Shown: positions 1-8,869, counted from the first letter of the stretch. The stretch is DNA of 64,000 nt from Zhongshania sp. R06B22 (GCF_040892595.1 NZ_JBFRYB010000001.1:1612001-1676000), one strand, 5' to 3'. Notes: generated by a model from the letters alone, not told the origin. Translations and numbers: made by a program.

Positions 1-2502
1 GCGTGGGTGAGTTTTGATGCTCAGGACAATCAGTTTTATCGTTTCCTTTCCTATGTGCTGGCTTCATTACAGCAGGTTAGCGCACTTAAGCGAGAGTGGC
101 GTGACTTACTACTAGACACGTATTTGGAGGATCAGGGAGACCATTTGTTGTCAAGTTTGATAGAGGAGCTATCAGATAGTGACAATGATTTGTATCTTAT
201 ATTGGATGACTTCCATCATATTCAGGACCGGCAGATACATGATTTCCTGAAACGCCTACTCGACTATGCACCTTATAACTTTCATTTGATTATAGGTTCG
301 CGACAGCGCTTAGACGTCAGTTTCTATCGAAGTGTTCAGCATAGTACATATGTAGAAATTGGTTCTAGTCAGTTGCAGCTAAACTTGACGGATACACAGC
401 ATTTTTTTAAAGATTGTTGTGATATGGAGCTGTCGCCAGCGGAAGTGGAGCGTTGGCATCGAGATACTGAAGGATGGGTATTTCCCCTTAAATTAGCCAG
501 TATCTCTATTAAACAACGGCCTGGTTTTGCGCTGGGTGATTTATTACAAAAAGACCGAGGTATTTCAGAATACCTTAGCGATGAAATTTTAGCGGGTATG
601 TCTAAGCCATTTGCAAATTTTCTTATGGCTATAGCTGTACCCGATATATTTTGTATTGAAGCCTGTGGTTATATTGCTGGGGTCGCTAATCCTCATGAGT
701 TTCTAGAGCAGGTGCAATCTCAAAATCTTTTTATTGAGCGCTTGTCGAGTGACGGAGAGTGGTTTCAACTCCATCCATTTTTCCGAAGTTATCTCGAAGC
801 GCGCCTAGCTAAGGAATCTCCGGGCTTGTTAATTAGCCTGCATCGTAAATCGCGAGAGTGGTTTGAACAGAATAATATGCCTAGCTATGCAATAAAACAT
901 GCCATAGATGCAGGTGAAAGTAAGCTATTAGCTAGCCTATTAGAAAAGAGTTGTTACGACCTACTATTAAATGGCCAGTATATGGAGCTAGTAGGGTGGG
1001 CTCAATTATTGGGGGATGAGGATACCCGATCTCGGCCGAAACTATGTTTTGCGGTGGCTTTTAATTACATTTTAATGCATCGGTTTGAGGACGGACGCCG
1101 CCTTATTGAGTCATTGACAGATTCGGCAAAATTACGCCGACAATTGGGTGAGTTTAGCGATGGCTTGCCGATACTTTTGGGCTTGGATGCGGGATTTCGG
1201 GATGATGTAGATGCTGCTATGACACACTGTCGAGATTGGCTTAAAACTATCGAATCGCCGAGCAAAACCTTGCCACTTTTATTGATTACTGGCTGTAATA
1301 TTCTTAGCTACTGTATGCTTTATAAAGGGCGATTTGCAGAAGCTTTAGATGTGCAAGTATCTTGGAAGGCAGTGCCAGAAAATGAACTTCCCGCCTACGG
1401 TATTGCATACGCCAATTGTTTAGAGGGCCTAGTAAAACTTCACTCGGGTGACATTGCTGAGGCAGACCGAGCTTTTATTAGGGCAGGTAAGGTCGCTGTG
1501 GAGAAGCTGGGAGAGTTTTCAATTTATTCATCCTTTCCAACGGCGTTTCTCTGCGAGATACGCTATCAGCAAGGCGATTTTCGTTTTTTGTTGGAGGAAG
1601 TGCTGCCGAGCTTGGATACGATCAGTAAGATTGGTCTAGTCGATTCCCTAATACACTCCTTTCCCTTGGTCGCCTCTGCCCTGCATTTTAATGGTCGCTA
1701 CGTGGAGGCTAATGAAGTACTCGATAGGGCCGAATCTATAGCTAGGCTTTGCGGATGGCCGAGATTGGCGCTGGCATGTATGCATCAAAAGTTACGTTAT
1801 GCGATTGAGAACCGCGCTTCTATTGATCGTCAGTTGATCAATAGCAAAGTTGAGAAAATTGAGGTAGATGCCGGCAAGCGACTTAATATCAGCGCTCAGT
1901 ACTATTTGGTATTAATTAAAGCTGAGAGTTGTGCTGCTACTGGTCAATTTAATGACGCCATAGATTTGGTCTTTTCTTTCCATAACGTGTTGATTGAAAA
2001 GAGTTTTTTGTATCTCGCTTTTTTGTGTAAAGTCAGGTTGGCTTTCTTTTATGACATAAATGGTGATCAGGACAAAGCTATTAATGTACTAAAAGAGTGT
2101 TTTGATTTTGCCGCTTCCGCCAAATTGACCCAGGCATTTGTGGACGCCAGTTACATTAGCCCAAGTTTACTGAAGGTTTACGGTAATTCGACGGTCCTTG
2201 GCAGCCATGTTGAGATGCTGACTGAAATAAATAGTCAGATCAGTAGCCATGGTAAGCTCAAAGACAGTTCGCATGAAGCAAAGCCAGTTGACAGTGTGGA
2301 AATAGATCTCAACGTCAGTGAGCGTGAAGTAGAGATTCTAGAATTACTTGGTCAAGGCTTAACGAACAAGCTTATTGCTCGATCCCTCAGTATTGGGCAA
2401 GAAACAGTCAAATGGCATATTAAAAATATTTTCGGTAAGTTGGAAGTGAACTCTCGCGTCAACGCGGTCCAAAAGGGGCGTCGTTTAGGCCTTATCGCAT
2501 AG
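1..2502 (+). CDS. LuxR-family regulator, MalT-like (LAL) type, 5'-truncated by window edge
   Basis: This is a large ATP-binding LuxR regulator of the MalT/LAL type. The reading frame is open from base 1 (Ala-Trp-Val-Ser-Phe-Asp), matching the AWxSLDxxDN block that follows the P-loop in this family. The GTG at position 7 is therefore internal, and the Walker A part lies outside the window. Visible parts are a Walker B-like LILDDFH near residue 65, a long middle region rich in TPR-like helices, and a C-terminal LuxR helix-turn-helix (LNVSEREVEILELLGQG, then TVKWHIKNIFGKL). Such proteins are ligand- and ATP-controlled activators. It lies 281 bp upstream of a codirectional acyl-CoA operon, so control of that locus is a reasonable inference. 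Confidence 0.9.
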   Translation, partial: AWVSFDAQDNQFYRFLSYVLASLQQVSALKREWRDLLLDTYLEDQGDHLLSSLIEELSDSDNDLYLILDDFHHIQDRQIHDFLKRLLDYAPYNFHLIIGSRQRLDVSFYRSVQHSTYVEIGSSQLQLNLTDTQHFFKDCCDMELSPAEVERWHRDTEGWVFPLKLASISIKQRPGFALGDLLQKDRGISEYLSDEILAGMSKPFANFLMAIAVPDIFCIEACGYIAGVANPHEFLEQVQSQNLFIERLSSDGEWFQLHPFFRSYLEARLAKESPGLLISLHRKSREWFEQNNMPSYAIKHAIDAGESKLLASLLEKSCYDLLLNGQYMELVGWAQLLGDEDTRSRPKLCFAVAFNYILMHRFEDGRRLIESLTDSAKLRRQLGEFSDGLPILLGLDAGFRDDVDAAMTHCRDWLKTIESPSKTLPLLLITGCNILSYCMLYKGRFAEALDVQVSWKAVPENELPAYGIAYANCLEGLVKLHSGDIAEADRAFIRAGKVAVEKLGEFSIYSSFPTAFLCEIRYQQGDFRFLLEEVLPSLDTISKIGLVDSLIHSFPLVASALHFNGRYVEANEVLDRAESIARLCGWPRLALACMHQKLRYAIENRASIDRQLINSKVEKIEVDAGKRLNISAQYYLVLIKAESCAATGQFNDAIDLVFSFHNVLIEKSFLYLAFLCKVRLAFFYDINGDQDKAINVLKECFDFAASAKLTQAFVDASYISPSLLKVYGNSTVLGSHVEMLTEINSQISSHGKLKDSSHEAKPVDSVEIDLNVSEREVEILELLGQGLTNKLIARSLSIGQETVKWHIKNIFGKLEVNSRVNAVQKGRRLGLIA

Positions 2503-2609
2503 CGCACTGCCAGATAGCCTGCTATTTCACTGATCGCTTACTATTCTCGCGCGGTATAGCCAACGTCGTTTACCGCTTAATTCTCAAATTTCCCCAACCA
2601 TTCCCTCTA

Positions 2610-2630
2610 CCCCCCCCATCACTGGTGGGG
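2610..2630. promoter_or_regulatory. C-run/ATC/G-run inverted element upstream of the acyl-CoA operon
   Basis: A run of C, then ATCACTGGT, then GGGG forms an imperfect inverted repeat about 155 bp before the acyl-CoA dehydrogenase start. A block AAATCTATAGTCTAGAT follows at 2643-2659. A very similar arrangement precedes the TonB receptor gene on the other strand (14120-14170). It could be the operator of the adjacent MalT-like regulator, whose E. coli relative binds G-rich boxes, but that link is inferred. The rest of the 2503-2783 intergenic region shows no gene. Confidence 0.4.
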
Positions 2631-2783
2631 ATATTTCTCTCAAAATCTATAGTCTAGATAGTCGTCATCGAATCTAAGACAGGTTTTGTGAACATCAAAT
2701 ATAGATCGTAGAGCAGGTCAAAAAATAATGTCGAGTCAGTATACGCTCGCTTGGTAAATTGAAATCTAAACCGAGGAAAAACA

Positions 2784-4070
2784 ATGTTTGCTTTCGAAAA
2801 AGTAGAATTGCCTGTATTGGGCTTGCGTGGTCTTGAGGCGGATCTCTCTGAAGAAGAAAGGGCAATACAAGAAAATGTGCATAGGTTTGCCCGTGATGTT
2901 ATGCGACCGATTGGTAAGAAATTGGATGCTATGTCGCCCGAGGAAGTCATCGCAGAAGGCTCGCCATTACACGACTATATGGCACAAATGTATGCCAGCG
3001 GTATATTGGATTTAGGTGCGCTCGACAGTATGAGCGATCTGGAAAAAAGCCGTATTTTCCCGATTATTTTTGAAGAGTTAGGCTGGGGTGACTCTGGTTT
3101 GGCAATAGCGACCCTTGCATCGGCGATACCGGCATTTACAGCGCACACTACCGGTGATCCAGAGATTATTGAGCGTTTTGGTAGTCTTCCTGGCTGCTGG
3201 TTGGCGACACAGCCAGATAAAGGCAGTGAAGTAGTAGATATGGATGCGAGCAATGTCCATCCTGGCGGCCAACAGAACAAGGGTAATATTGGGGTTCGAA
3301 AGGAAGGAAATGAGTATGTGATTAATGGGCAGTCGTCTGCGTGGGTGTCATACGGGCCATTAGCCCAGACCGCCATGGCCTATCTTCCCTGTGATTACGG
3401 TGAAGGAACATTTAAAGAAGGTACACAGGGGCTAAATTGGGTTGGGGTTCTGATTCCTCTTGATCAACCGGGTGTCTCCAGAGGTAAGCCTTTAGATAAA
3501 ATTGGTCAACGTCCTTTACCCCAAGGCGAAATCTTTTTTGACAATGTTCGTATCCCTGAAAAATTTGCTATTGCTACCGGAGAAAAAGCGATTGGTCAGA
3601 TGATGGCAACACTGACTTTTGCCAATATGGAAATGGCAGCCACCTTTACTGGCGTTGCGAGAGCCGCCTTCGAGCACGCCTTAGAATACGTCCACGAACG
3701 CAAGCAAGGTGGTACAGCAATCATAAACCACCAATCTGTACAGACTAGAATTTTTTCTTTGTGGCAAAAAGTTGAAGCGGCACGGGCCCTGTCTCATCGC
3801 GTTTTTAGCTACAACTATTCAGCGCATGGCCCACATTTGTTGGCATCCGTTACGTCTAAAACCTTTGTTACAGATACCACGTTTCAGGTTGCCAGTGATG
3901 CGCTGCAGCTGTTTGGCGGCAATGGCTTAACGAAAGAATATCCCATGGAGAAACTGATGCGCGATGCCCGCGCAGCGATGATCGAGGACGGTGAAAACAC
4001 GATCCTTGGCCTGAAGGGAGTGACGTGGTTAAGCTGTTGGTATCAGGATAAAGCAGGTATTTCAGTTTAA
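2784..4070 (+). CDS. acyl-CoA dehydrogenase family protein
   Basis: A 428-residue flavoprotein of the acyl-CoA dehydrogenase family, which forms an alpha,beta double bond in an acyl-CoA using FAD and passes electrons to ETF. The N-terminal helical domain, central beta domain and C-terminal domain follow the family order. The C-terminal signature is clear (ALQLFGGNGLTKEYPMEKL, then RDARAAMIEDGENTIL). The ATG has an AGGAAAAAC leader just upstream. It is the first of three codirectional genes spaced 40 and 30 bp apart, with a reductase and an acyl-CoA ligase, so it probably acts on the acyl-CoA made by that ligase. The substrate cannot be read from the sequence. Confidence 0.88.
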   Translation: MFAFEKVELPVLGLRGLEADLSEEERAIQENVHRFARDVMRPIGKKLDAMSPEEVIAEGSPLHDYMAQMYASGILDLGALDSMSDLEKSRIFPIIFEELGWGDSGLAIATLASAIPAFTAHTTGDPEIIERFGSLPGCWLATQPDKGSEVVDMDASNVHPGGQQNKGNIGVRKEGNEYVINGQSSAWVSYGPLAQTAMAYLPCDYGEGTFKEGTQGLNWVGVLIPLDQPGVSRGKPLDKIGQRPLPQGEIFFDNVRIPEKFAIATGEKAIGQMMATLTFANMEMAATFTGVARAAFEHALEYVHERKQGGTAIINHQSVQTRIFSLWQKVEAARALSHRVFSYNYSAHGPHLLASVTSKTFVTDTTFQVASDALQLFGGNGLTKEYPMEKLMRDARAAMIEDGENTILGLKGVTWLSCWYQDKAGISV

Positions 4071-4110
4071 TAAGATTAGTACTTCAAATATTTAATAAAG
4101 GATAAAGATC

Positions 4111-5217
4111 ATGGCTAAGAAACCTGTCGTTGTTTATGGCGCTAGCGGTTACACCGGTAAATTGATTTGTGAATTTTTGCGCGAATATCAAATCCCCTTC
4201 ATAGCAGCGGGTCGTAGTCGGGCGCGCATTGAAGAAGCGTTAATCACTGTCCCTGGTATTGAGACCGCCGACTATGAAATAGTGGAAGTCGAGCACAGTG
4301 TTGCCGCATTGACCGAGTTATTAACGGGCTGCGAAGTTCTCTGTAATACCGTGGGTCCATTTGAATACTTTGGCGAAGTAGCTGTTGAAGCGGCAGCGAA
4401 TGCCGGTGTTCACTATATGGATACCACCGGTGAACAATCTTATATGATTGATATGCGTAACAAATTCCATGAGGTCTTCAAAGCCAATGGTAAGATTTTG
4501 GCGCCCAGCACTGCATATATGTACACACCACTCGATATTGCGATGAATATGGTTTTGGAAGATGGCAGTATCGATACCATCGAAGCGGGCTGCCTGGCAG
4601 CGGGTGTACCAACTTACGGTTCAACGCAAACAATTTTTGCTATGTTCAAAGCAGAACACCTGTATTTAGAAAATAATAAAATGTTGCCATGGGAAAAGGG
4701 GCGTGGTTTTGAAATGGCTGTACCCGGTAAGATGATGACCCAGCTTGCTCATCCCTGGGGTGGCGGCAGTGTTCCGATGTGGTTGGAAAATGACTACCGT
4801 GTACACAGTGCGCGTCAGCTGACCGCATTCACCAATCGAACTATGTACGAACAGTTAATCGCTCTACAGAAACATTACGAAGATAATATCAAGCCACTGC
4901 CGCTTGATAAGCAGGAAGCTGCGCTGAAGGAAATCGCTGAAGGTATGCAGCCCGGTATGCCGCCTCGCGAAAATAGAACGGTACAACGTACGACTGATTT
5001 CGTTCATGGTATAGGTACTGGGGTGCGTAAAACCTGCGTAATTCATACCGCTGCGCCATACCAGTTAACGGGTGTTGTGCAGGCTGGCCTCGCGTCCTAT
5101 TTGCTAAGCGAAGCGCCGCGTAAAACGGGCTTTGTTTCCTCATGTCAGGCAGTTGGTCACGAGGTTATGTTGGGTGCTATTAAGAAGTTCCTGCCAATTC
5201 AAGTCGACATGTACTAG
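4111..5217 (+). CDS. saccharopine dehydrogenase-like NAD(P)-binding oxidoreductase
   Basis: A 368-residue protein with an N-terminal Rossmann motif (VVVYGASGYTGKLICEFL) typical of the saccharopine dehydrogenase-like family. That family includes the mycobacterial trans-acting enoyl reductases. Supporting segments are NTVGPFEYFGEVAVEAA and GVHYMDTTGEQ in the nucleotide-binding half. Function within the family is diverse. Its place between an acyl-CoA dehydrogenase and an acyl-CoA ligase favours reduction of an acyl or enoyl intermediate over lysine metabolism. A GGATAAAG leader precedes the ATG. Confidence 0.75.
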   Translation: MAKKPVVVYGASGYTGKLICEFLREYQIPFIAAGRSRARIEEALITVPGIETADYEIVEVEHSVAALTELLTGCEVLCNTVGPFEYFGEVAVEAAANAGVHYMDTTGEQSYMIDMRNKFHEVFKANGKILAPSTAYMYTPLDIAMNMVLEDGSIDTIEAGCLAAGVPTYGSTQTIFAMFKAEHLYLENNKMLPWEKGRGFEMAVPGKMMTQLAHPWGGGSVPMWLENDYRVHSARQLTAFTNRTMYEQLIALQKHYEDNIKPLPLDKQEAALKEIAEGMQPGMPPRENRTVQRTTDFVHGIGTGVRKTCVIHTAAPYQLTGVVQAGLASYLLSEAPRKTGFVSSCQAVGHEVMLGAIKKFLPIQVDMY

Positions 5218-5247
5218 TTTTAGCAAATTGATGAAAGAGATATAACC

Positions 5248-6810
5248 ATGAGAATGATCGACTACTTTGACAATGGTGCGAAGTACTATCCAAACAATAT
5301 TGCCTTTATCGATGTTGATTGCGGCGATGCCAGCATTACCTATGCAGCGGCCTCTGCGGTGACCCATCGTATAGCGGCGGCGATTCGAGGTAATAGCTAT
5401 CAGCAGGGCAGTCACATTGGCATATTAGCGCCAAATTCGACCATCGCATTTTTGACGCTATTGGGCTTGTTTCGCGCTGAGGCGGTTTGGTTGCCGATAA
5501 ATCCTCGCAATACGGTTGCTACGAATGTCGATCTTCTTACCCGCTTTGACGGTGATCTGCTGTTTTATCACAGTGATTACGCCCAAGAAGCGCAACAAAT
5601 TATGGACGCGGTACCAAATATACGCGAAGCAGTGTGTATTGATGGTGACGCGACGGTAGGCAGCACACTTGAAAATTGGAGTGAGGGCCACCCTGAAACT
5701 CACCAGATGGGTCCTGCAGATTTGGAGGCGACCTTTGCGGTATTTCCTACCGGTGGTACTACAGGGAAATCCAAAGGCGTGGTGTTGAATCATCGTTCGA
5801 TATACACCATGTATCAGAACTTCTACGCACATTTTAATTATCACGATGAGACCTGCCATTTAGTTGTTGCGCCAATGACGCATTCGGCTGGGATCATAGG
5901 CGGATTACATTTTGCTCGTGGCGGCACGAACGTAGTTATGAGCAAAGCTGCGCCGAATTTAATTTGCGATGCCATTGATAAGTACAGTGTGTCGCATCTC
6001 TTTCTACCGCCGACGGTTGTATACATGATGCTGGCGTTGCCAGATGTAAAAGATCGCGACTACAGTTCACTGCAGCATTTCTTGGTGGGTGCAGCGCCTA
6101 CGTCTGTAGAAAAACTAAAGGAAGCTGTCGCTGTTTTTGGGCCTGTTATGACGGAAGCCTTCGGTCAGTCAGAAGCGCCGGCGGCAATTACCGCCAAAGC
6201 TCCTTGGGATTATATAGATAAAGACGGGAATATTAATGAGCGTCGGCTTGCGTCGATTGGCCGACCCTGCGTCAATAATCGTGTAGCGATTCTTGACGAA
6301 GACGGGAAGGAGCTTAAGCGCGGACATGCAGGCGAAATTTGTATCCAAGGGGATTTGGTCTCGCCGGGCTACTATAAAAATCCCGAAGCCACTGCAGAGG
6401 TTAGGCAGTTTGGCTGGCATCATACCGGCGATGTCGGGGTGATGGATGATGAGGGTTTTATTACCATTGTCGACCGTAAAAAAGACATGATCATCACTGG
6501 TGGCTTTAATGTATTCCCTAATGAAGTTGAGCAGATCTTAAATTCTCATTCTGCGGTTCAGGATTGCGCTGTTATCGGTGTTCCCGATGACAAATGGGGT
6601 GAGGCAGTTAACGCCATTGTTCAATTAAAAGCCGGGCATGAATGCGATGAGGAAATTTTAATCGCATTATGTAAGCGGGAACTAGGTGGTGTTAAGGCCC
6701 CGAAGGTCGTTGAATTTATAGACGATCTGCCACGTAGTTCGGCAGGGAAAGTGCTTAAAACCGAGCTGCGTAAAAAATATTGGGAAGGCAGAGAGCGAGC
6801 GGTAAACTAG
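5248..6810 (+). CDS. class I adenylate-forming acyl-CoA synthetase
   Basis: A 520-residue AMP-dependent acid:CoA ligase that would activate a carboxylic acid through an acyl-adenylate. The ATP-binding P-loop is FPTGGTTGKSKGVVL. The A5 motif is EAFGQSEAP, the hinge region is WHHTGDVGVMDDEGFITIVDRKKDMI-like, and the C-terminal catalytic lysine motif is SSAGKVLKTELRKK. Length and motif order are normal for fatty or aryl acid ligases. It is the last gene of the three-gene operon and is followed by a long inverted repeat. Substrate is unknown; its neighbours suggest the entry step of a beta-oxidation-like route. Confidence 0.87.
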   Translation: MRMIDYFDNGAKYYPNNIAFIDVDCGDASITYAAASAVTHRIAAAIRGNSYQQGSHIGILAPNSTIAFLTLLGLFRAEAVWLPINPRNTVATNVDLLTRFDGDLLFYHSDYAQEAQQIMDAVPNIREAVCIDGDATVGSTLENWSEGHPETHQMGPADLEATFAVFPTGGTTGKSKGVVLNHRSIYTMYQNFYAHFNYHDETCHLVVAPMTHSAGIIGGLHFARGGTNVVMSKAAPNLICDAIDKYSVSHLFLPPTVVYMMLALPDVKDRDYSSLQHFLVGAAPTSVEKLKEAVAVFGPVMTEAFGQSEAPAAITAKAPWDYIDKDGNINERRLASIGRPCVNNRVAILDEDGKELKRGHAGEICIQGDLVSPGYYKNPEATAEVRQFGWHHTGDVGVMDDEGFITIVDRKKDMIITGGFNVFPNEVEQILNSHSAVQDCAVIGVPDDKWGEAVNAIVQLKAGHECDEEILIALCKRELGGVKAPKVVEFIDDLPRSSAGKVLKTELRKKYWEGRERAVN

Positions 6811-6927
6811 CTATTTTGAGGTGCTTATTGTCTTCTAGTGTGGGAATACTATTTTTTCGTAGTGATTCCCATCAAATTTAATCAAATTCTGGGGCTAGCT
6901 AAACTGAATAGCTTTTCATGAATTTTT

Positions 6928-6965
6928 AATATGATCCATCTGCTAGCTAGTAGATGGATCATATT
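6928..6965. terminator. 14-bp inverted repeat between convergent genes
   Basis: AATATGATCCATCT at 6928-6941 is perfectly complementary to AGATGGATCATATT at 6952-6965, leaving a 10-base loop. It sits between the plus-strand ligase stop and the minus-strand COQ4-like stop. It is probably a bidirectional terminator, although no strong T-run follows on either strand. Confidence 0.6.
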
Positions 6966-6970
6966 TGGAT

Positions 6971-7708
6971 TTACGCGGCAAGAGAGAGCGTGCTTGGCAG
7001 TGTGCCCGCTTCTGAGATACCGAGTTCTTCGCGTAATTCATCCAGATTTCGATGATATATATTTTCCCAGTCTAAGCCGACGACACATTTTGCCTTGCTA
7101 CCAATATCGTAGCCCTTACAGAAGGCGCGAACAATGTCACCCAAGCTGTCACGTTTTTTCCAAACGTGTTGCAGGGTCAAAATAGACAGAAAAAACGCAA
7201 AGAATGAAAACTTGGGCATTTGCGCCATGTAGAATCCGGAGACCCCGTATTCACCGTTCATATTGAAATAGTGCCCGGTTAAAACATGCCAAAAGTCATG
7301 CGTTTCGTACAGGTGAGCCATTAACCAGTCGCCATCAGTATTTCCTGGTATTGGTTCGACAATATTTGGATCGATACCGCGCTCAAGAGATAAACTTGCG
7401 AAAGTATGACCAAAACTGCCAACAGGCATGCTTGCTAAGTGCTGTTGATCGATACGTTTCAGCCTGCGTCTGCTTTTCATGGCCTCTGCGACTTCAGGGT
7501 GGTCTTCTAGAAGTTCTTCGGCTAGTAGATCCCAGCGAGCGATTTTCTTACCGAACTTTGAGCGATTAAAATAGATTTCGACAATTGCAGCTTCATCTAC
7601 ATTCGCCTCCAAATCGTCAGGATCTTTAAGAACCCGCCATGTGGCGAGTACCGCTCTAAAGAAGCCACGAGGCTTACTCGAGTATTTGTAACCTTCCTGA
7701 ATTTTCAT
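6971..7708 (-). CDS. COQ4-family protein
   Basis: A COQ4-like protein of 245 residues from the chosen ATG at 7708, which has AAGAGAG seven bases upstream. The ATG at 7714 is too close to that site. The family's metal motif HDxxHx11E is intact: H-D-F-W-H, eleven residues, then E (HDFWHVLTGHYFNMNGE). Eukaryotic COQ4 takes part in coenzyme Q biosynthesis, with recent work assigning oxidative decarboxylation at ring C1. Gammaproteobacteria normally make ubiquinone without it. Lying with a PF10118 protein, an FAD monooxygenase and acyl-CoA genes, this copy may act on a quinone-like or aromatic catabolic intermediate (inference). Confidence 0.85.
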   Translation of the reverse strand: MKIQEGYKYSSKPRGFFRAVLATWRVLKDPDDLEANVDEAAIVEIYFNRSKFGKKIARWDLLAEELLEDHPEVAEAMKSRRRLKRIDQQHLASMPVGSFGHTFASLSLERGIDPNIVEPIPGNTDGDWLMAHLYETHDFWHVLTGHYFNMNGEYGVSGFYMAQMPKFSFFAFFLSILTLQHVWKKRDSLGDIVRAFCKGYDIGSKAKCVVGLDWENIYHRNLDELREELGISEAGTLPSTLSLAA

Positions 7709-7744
7709 AGACATACTCTCTTTTATTATTGCTATGCAAGACAG

Positions 7745-7777
7745 TTGCGTTAAGGTTTATTGAAAACCTTAGCGCAA
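7745..7777. terminator. 14-bp stem-loop between PF10118 and COQ4-like genes
   Basis: Arms TTGCGTTAAGGTTT (7745-7758) and AAACCTTAGCGCAA (7764-7777) pair along their whole length with one G-T wobble and a five-base loop. The hairpin lies after the stop of the PF10118 gene and before the COQ4-like start. It may end, process or attenuate the upstream transcript. Confidence 0.55.
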
Positions 7778-7793
7778 GTTAACTTTTTATTTT

Positions 7794-8678
7794 TTAAACA
7801 ACCAGATTTTGCGGCGCGTATATTTCCTTTTCATATTTCTGAATTAGGCTAGTGTTCTCATGCCCGAATGTTAGTTTATAGCTAGGCGACATGTACTCTG
7901 CCATCCGCACAGCCATCTGCCGGTATATGCCAGGGGTCGCCCATTGGTACTTTAGCAGAGCTATGCGGTTCTTGACGGAGCGGGAGTGCCCAAATCCCTC
8001 CGCAAATATGTCTAATGCGCCGTCGACGAGATTGAATACGTGTTGTGATGCGCGCAGTGCTGTCTTCATGCGGTGGCTGTAGGCATTACCCATAAAGTAG
8101 CGATATTGGTCGTGACTAACTGCACCGTGCTCGGCCTCTTCCATAAAATGCCAAACAAACAGACGCCTTGCTTGAGGATGAATTTGCGCTTGCATTGCGC
8201 GGTCATTCAGTAGAATCATTGCGAAGGAGTAAAGCCCGTGCTCTGCAGCGGAAACGAAACCCAGCTGGTCGATTGGTGTAAATCCAGCAACCATTTCCTT
8301 TAACTTATTGTCGAAGTATTGGGTTGCGCCATCAATATCGTAGCCAAGCTCTTTTAAACGATTATTGAATTTTCGGTGAGTAGAGGAGTGTAATGCCTCC
8401 TGTTTAATCATCGCATCAACATCACGTTTTAATTTGTCATCCCCAACAATGCTGTCTAGTGTGGGTTTAAGTGATTTTATGAAAAAACTTTCTATGGGAG
8501 TGGCTCCGCATGAGAATGCGGCATACAGGTAACTTAGGAATATATCGCCTTCTACAAATTGGCGTTCTACTTGGGAGAAGTCCCACTCCAAATCCCGGCG
8601 TACCGGTATATCGAACGGTGTCTGTGAGATCGTTTGTGTCTGGTTTAGGTCGTCTAAAGGAATACCGCTGTTACTCAT
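7794..8678 (-). CDS. PF10118 'metal-dependent hydrolase' family protein, di-iron-like motif (paralogue A)
   Basis: A 294-residue member of the family usually named predicted metal-dependent hydrolase (PF10118). The conserved acidic and His residues are E63 (PIESFFIKSL), E94-A-L-H97 (QEALHSSTH), E146 (AAEHGLYSF) and E181-A-E-H184 (EEAEHGAVSHDQYR). This E / ExxH / E / ExxH spacing is the classic ligand set of ferritin-like di-iron enzymes, so an oxidase or oxygenase role fits at least as well as hydrolysis (inference). A close paralogue lies at 16541-17407. The gene is codirectional with the AraC gene upstream and the COQ4-like gene downstream. Confidence 0.82.
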   Translation of the reverse strand: MSNSGIPLDDLNQTQTISQTPFDIPVRRDLEWDFSQVERQFVEGDIFLSYLYAAFSCGATPIESFFIKSLKPTLDSIVGDDKLKRDVDAMIKQEALHSSTHRKFNNRLKELGYDIDGATQYFDNKLKEMVAGFTPIDQLGFVSAAEHGLYSFAMILLNDRAMQAQIHPQARRLFVWHFMEEAEHGAVSHDQYRYFMGNAYSHRMKTALRASQHVFNLVDGALDIFAEGFGHSRSVKNRIALLKYQWATPGIYRQMAVRMAEYMSPSYKLTFGHENTSLIQKYEKEIYAPQNLVV

Positions 8679-8760
8679 AACTATTTCCTATTTTCATGGT
8701 CCGTTGCAATAGTACGAACTTTTTATTATTTCTAGGATAGAGGTGGGAAGGATGGAGCGG

Positions 8761-8779
8761 AATGTCTATATTCGACATT
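8761..8779. promoter_or_regulatory. AATGTC-N7-GACATT inverted repeat upstream of PF10118 gene
   Basis: AATGTC (8761-8766) and GACATT (8774-8779) form a perfect inverted repeat 83 to 101 bases upstream of the PF10118 start. A G-rich stretch (GGTGGGAAGGATGGAG, 8741-8756) lies between it and the gene. It is a candidate operator, perhaps for the AraC regulator encoded just upstream. A related half-site pair occurs at 10111-10127. Confidence 0.35.
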
Positions 8780-8869
8780 GTCTTGGTCATTCTGACAAAT
8801 ATATTTGCTAGGCAGATCGCCGTTCACAAATGTATAACCATCGCTGTTGCTAAACATGACGGCAGCAAA

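Noticed and set aside
7-9. GTG as the true start of the LuxR regulator
   Set aside because: The frame is open to base 1 and the residues before it fit the family motif, so the gene continues upstream of the window.
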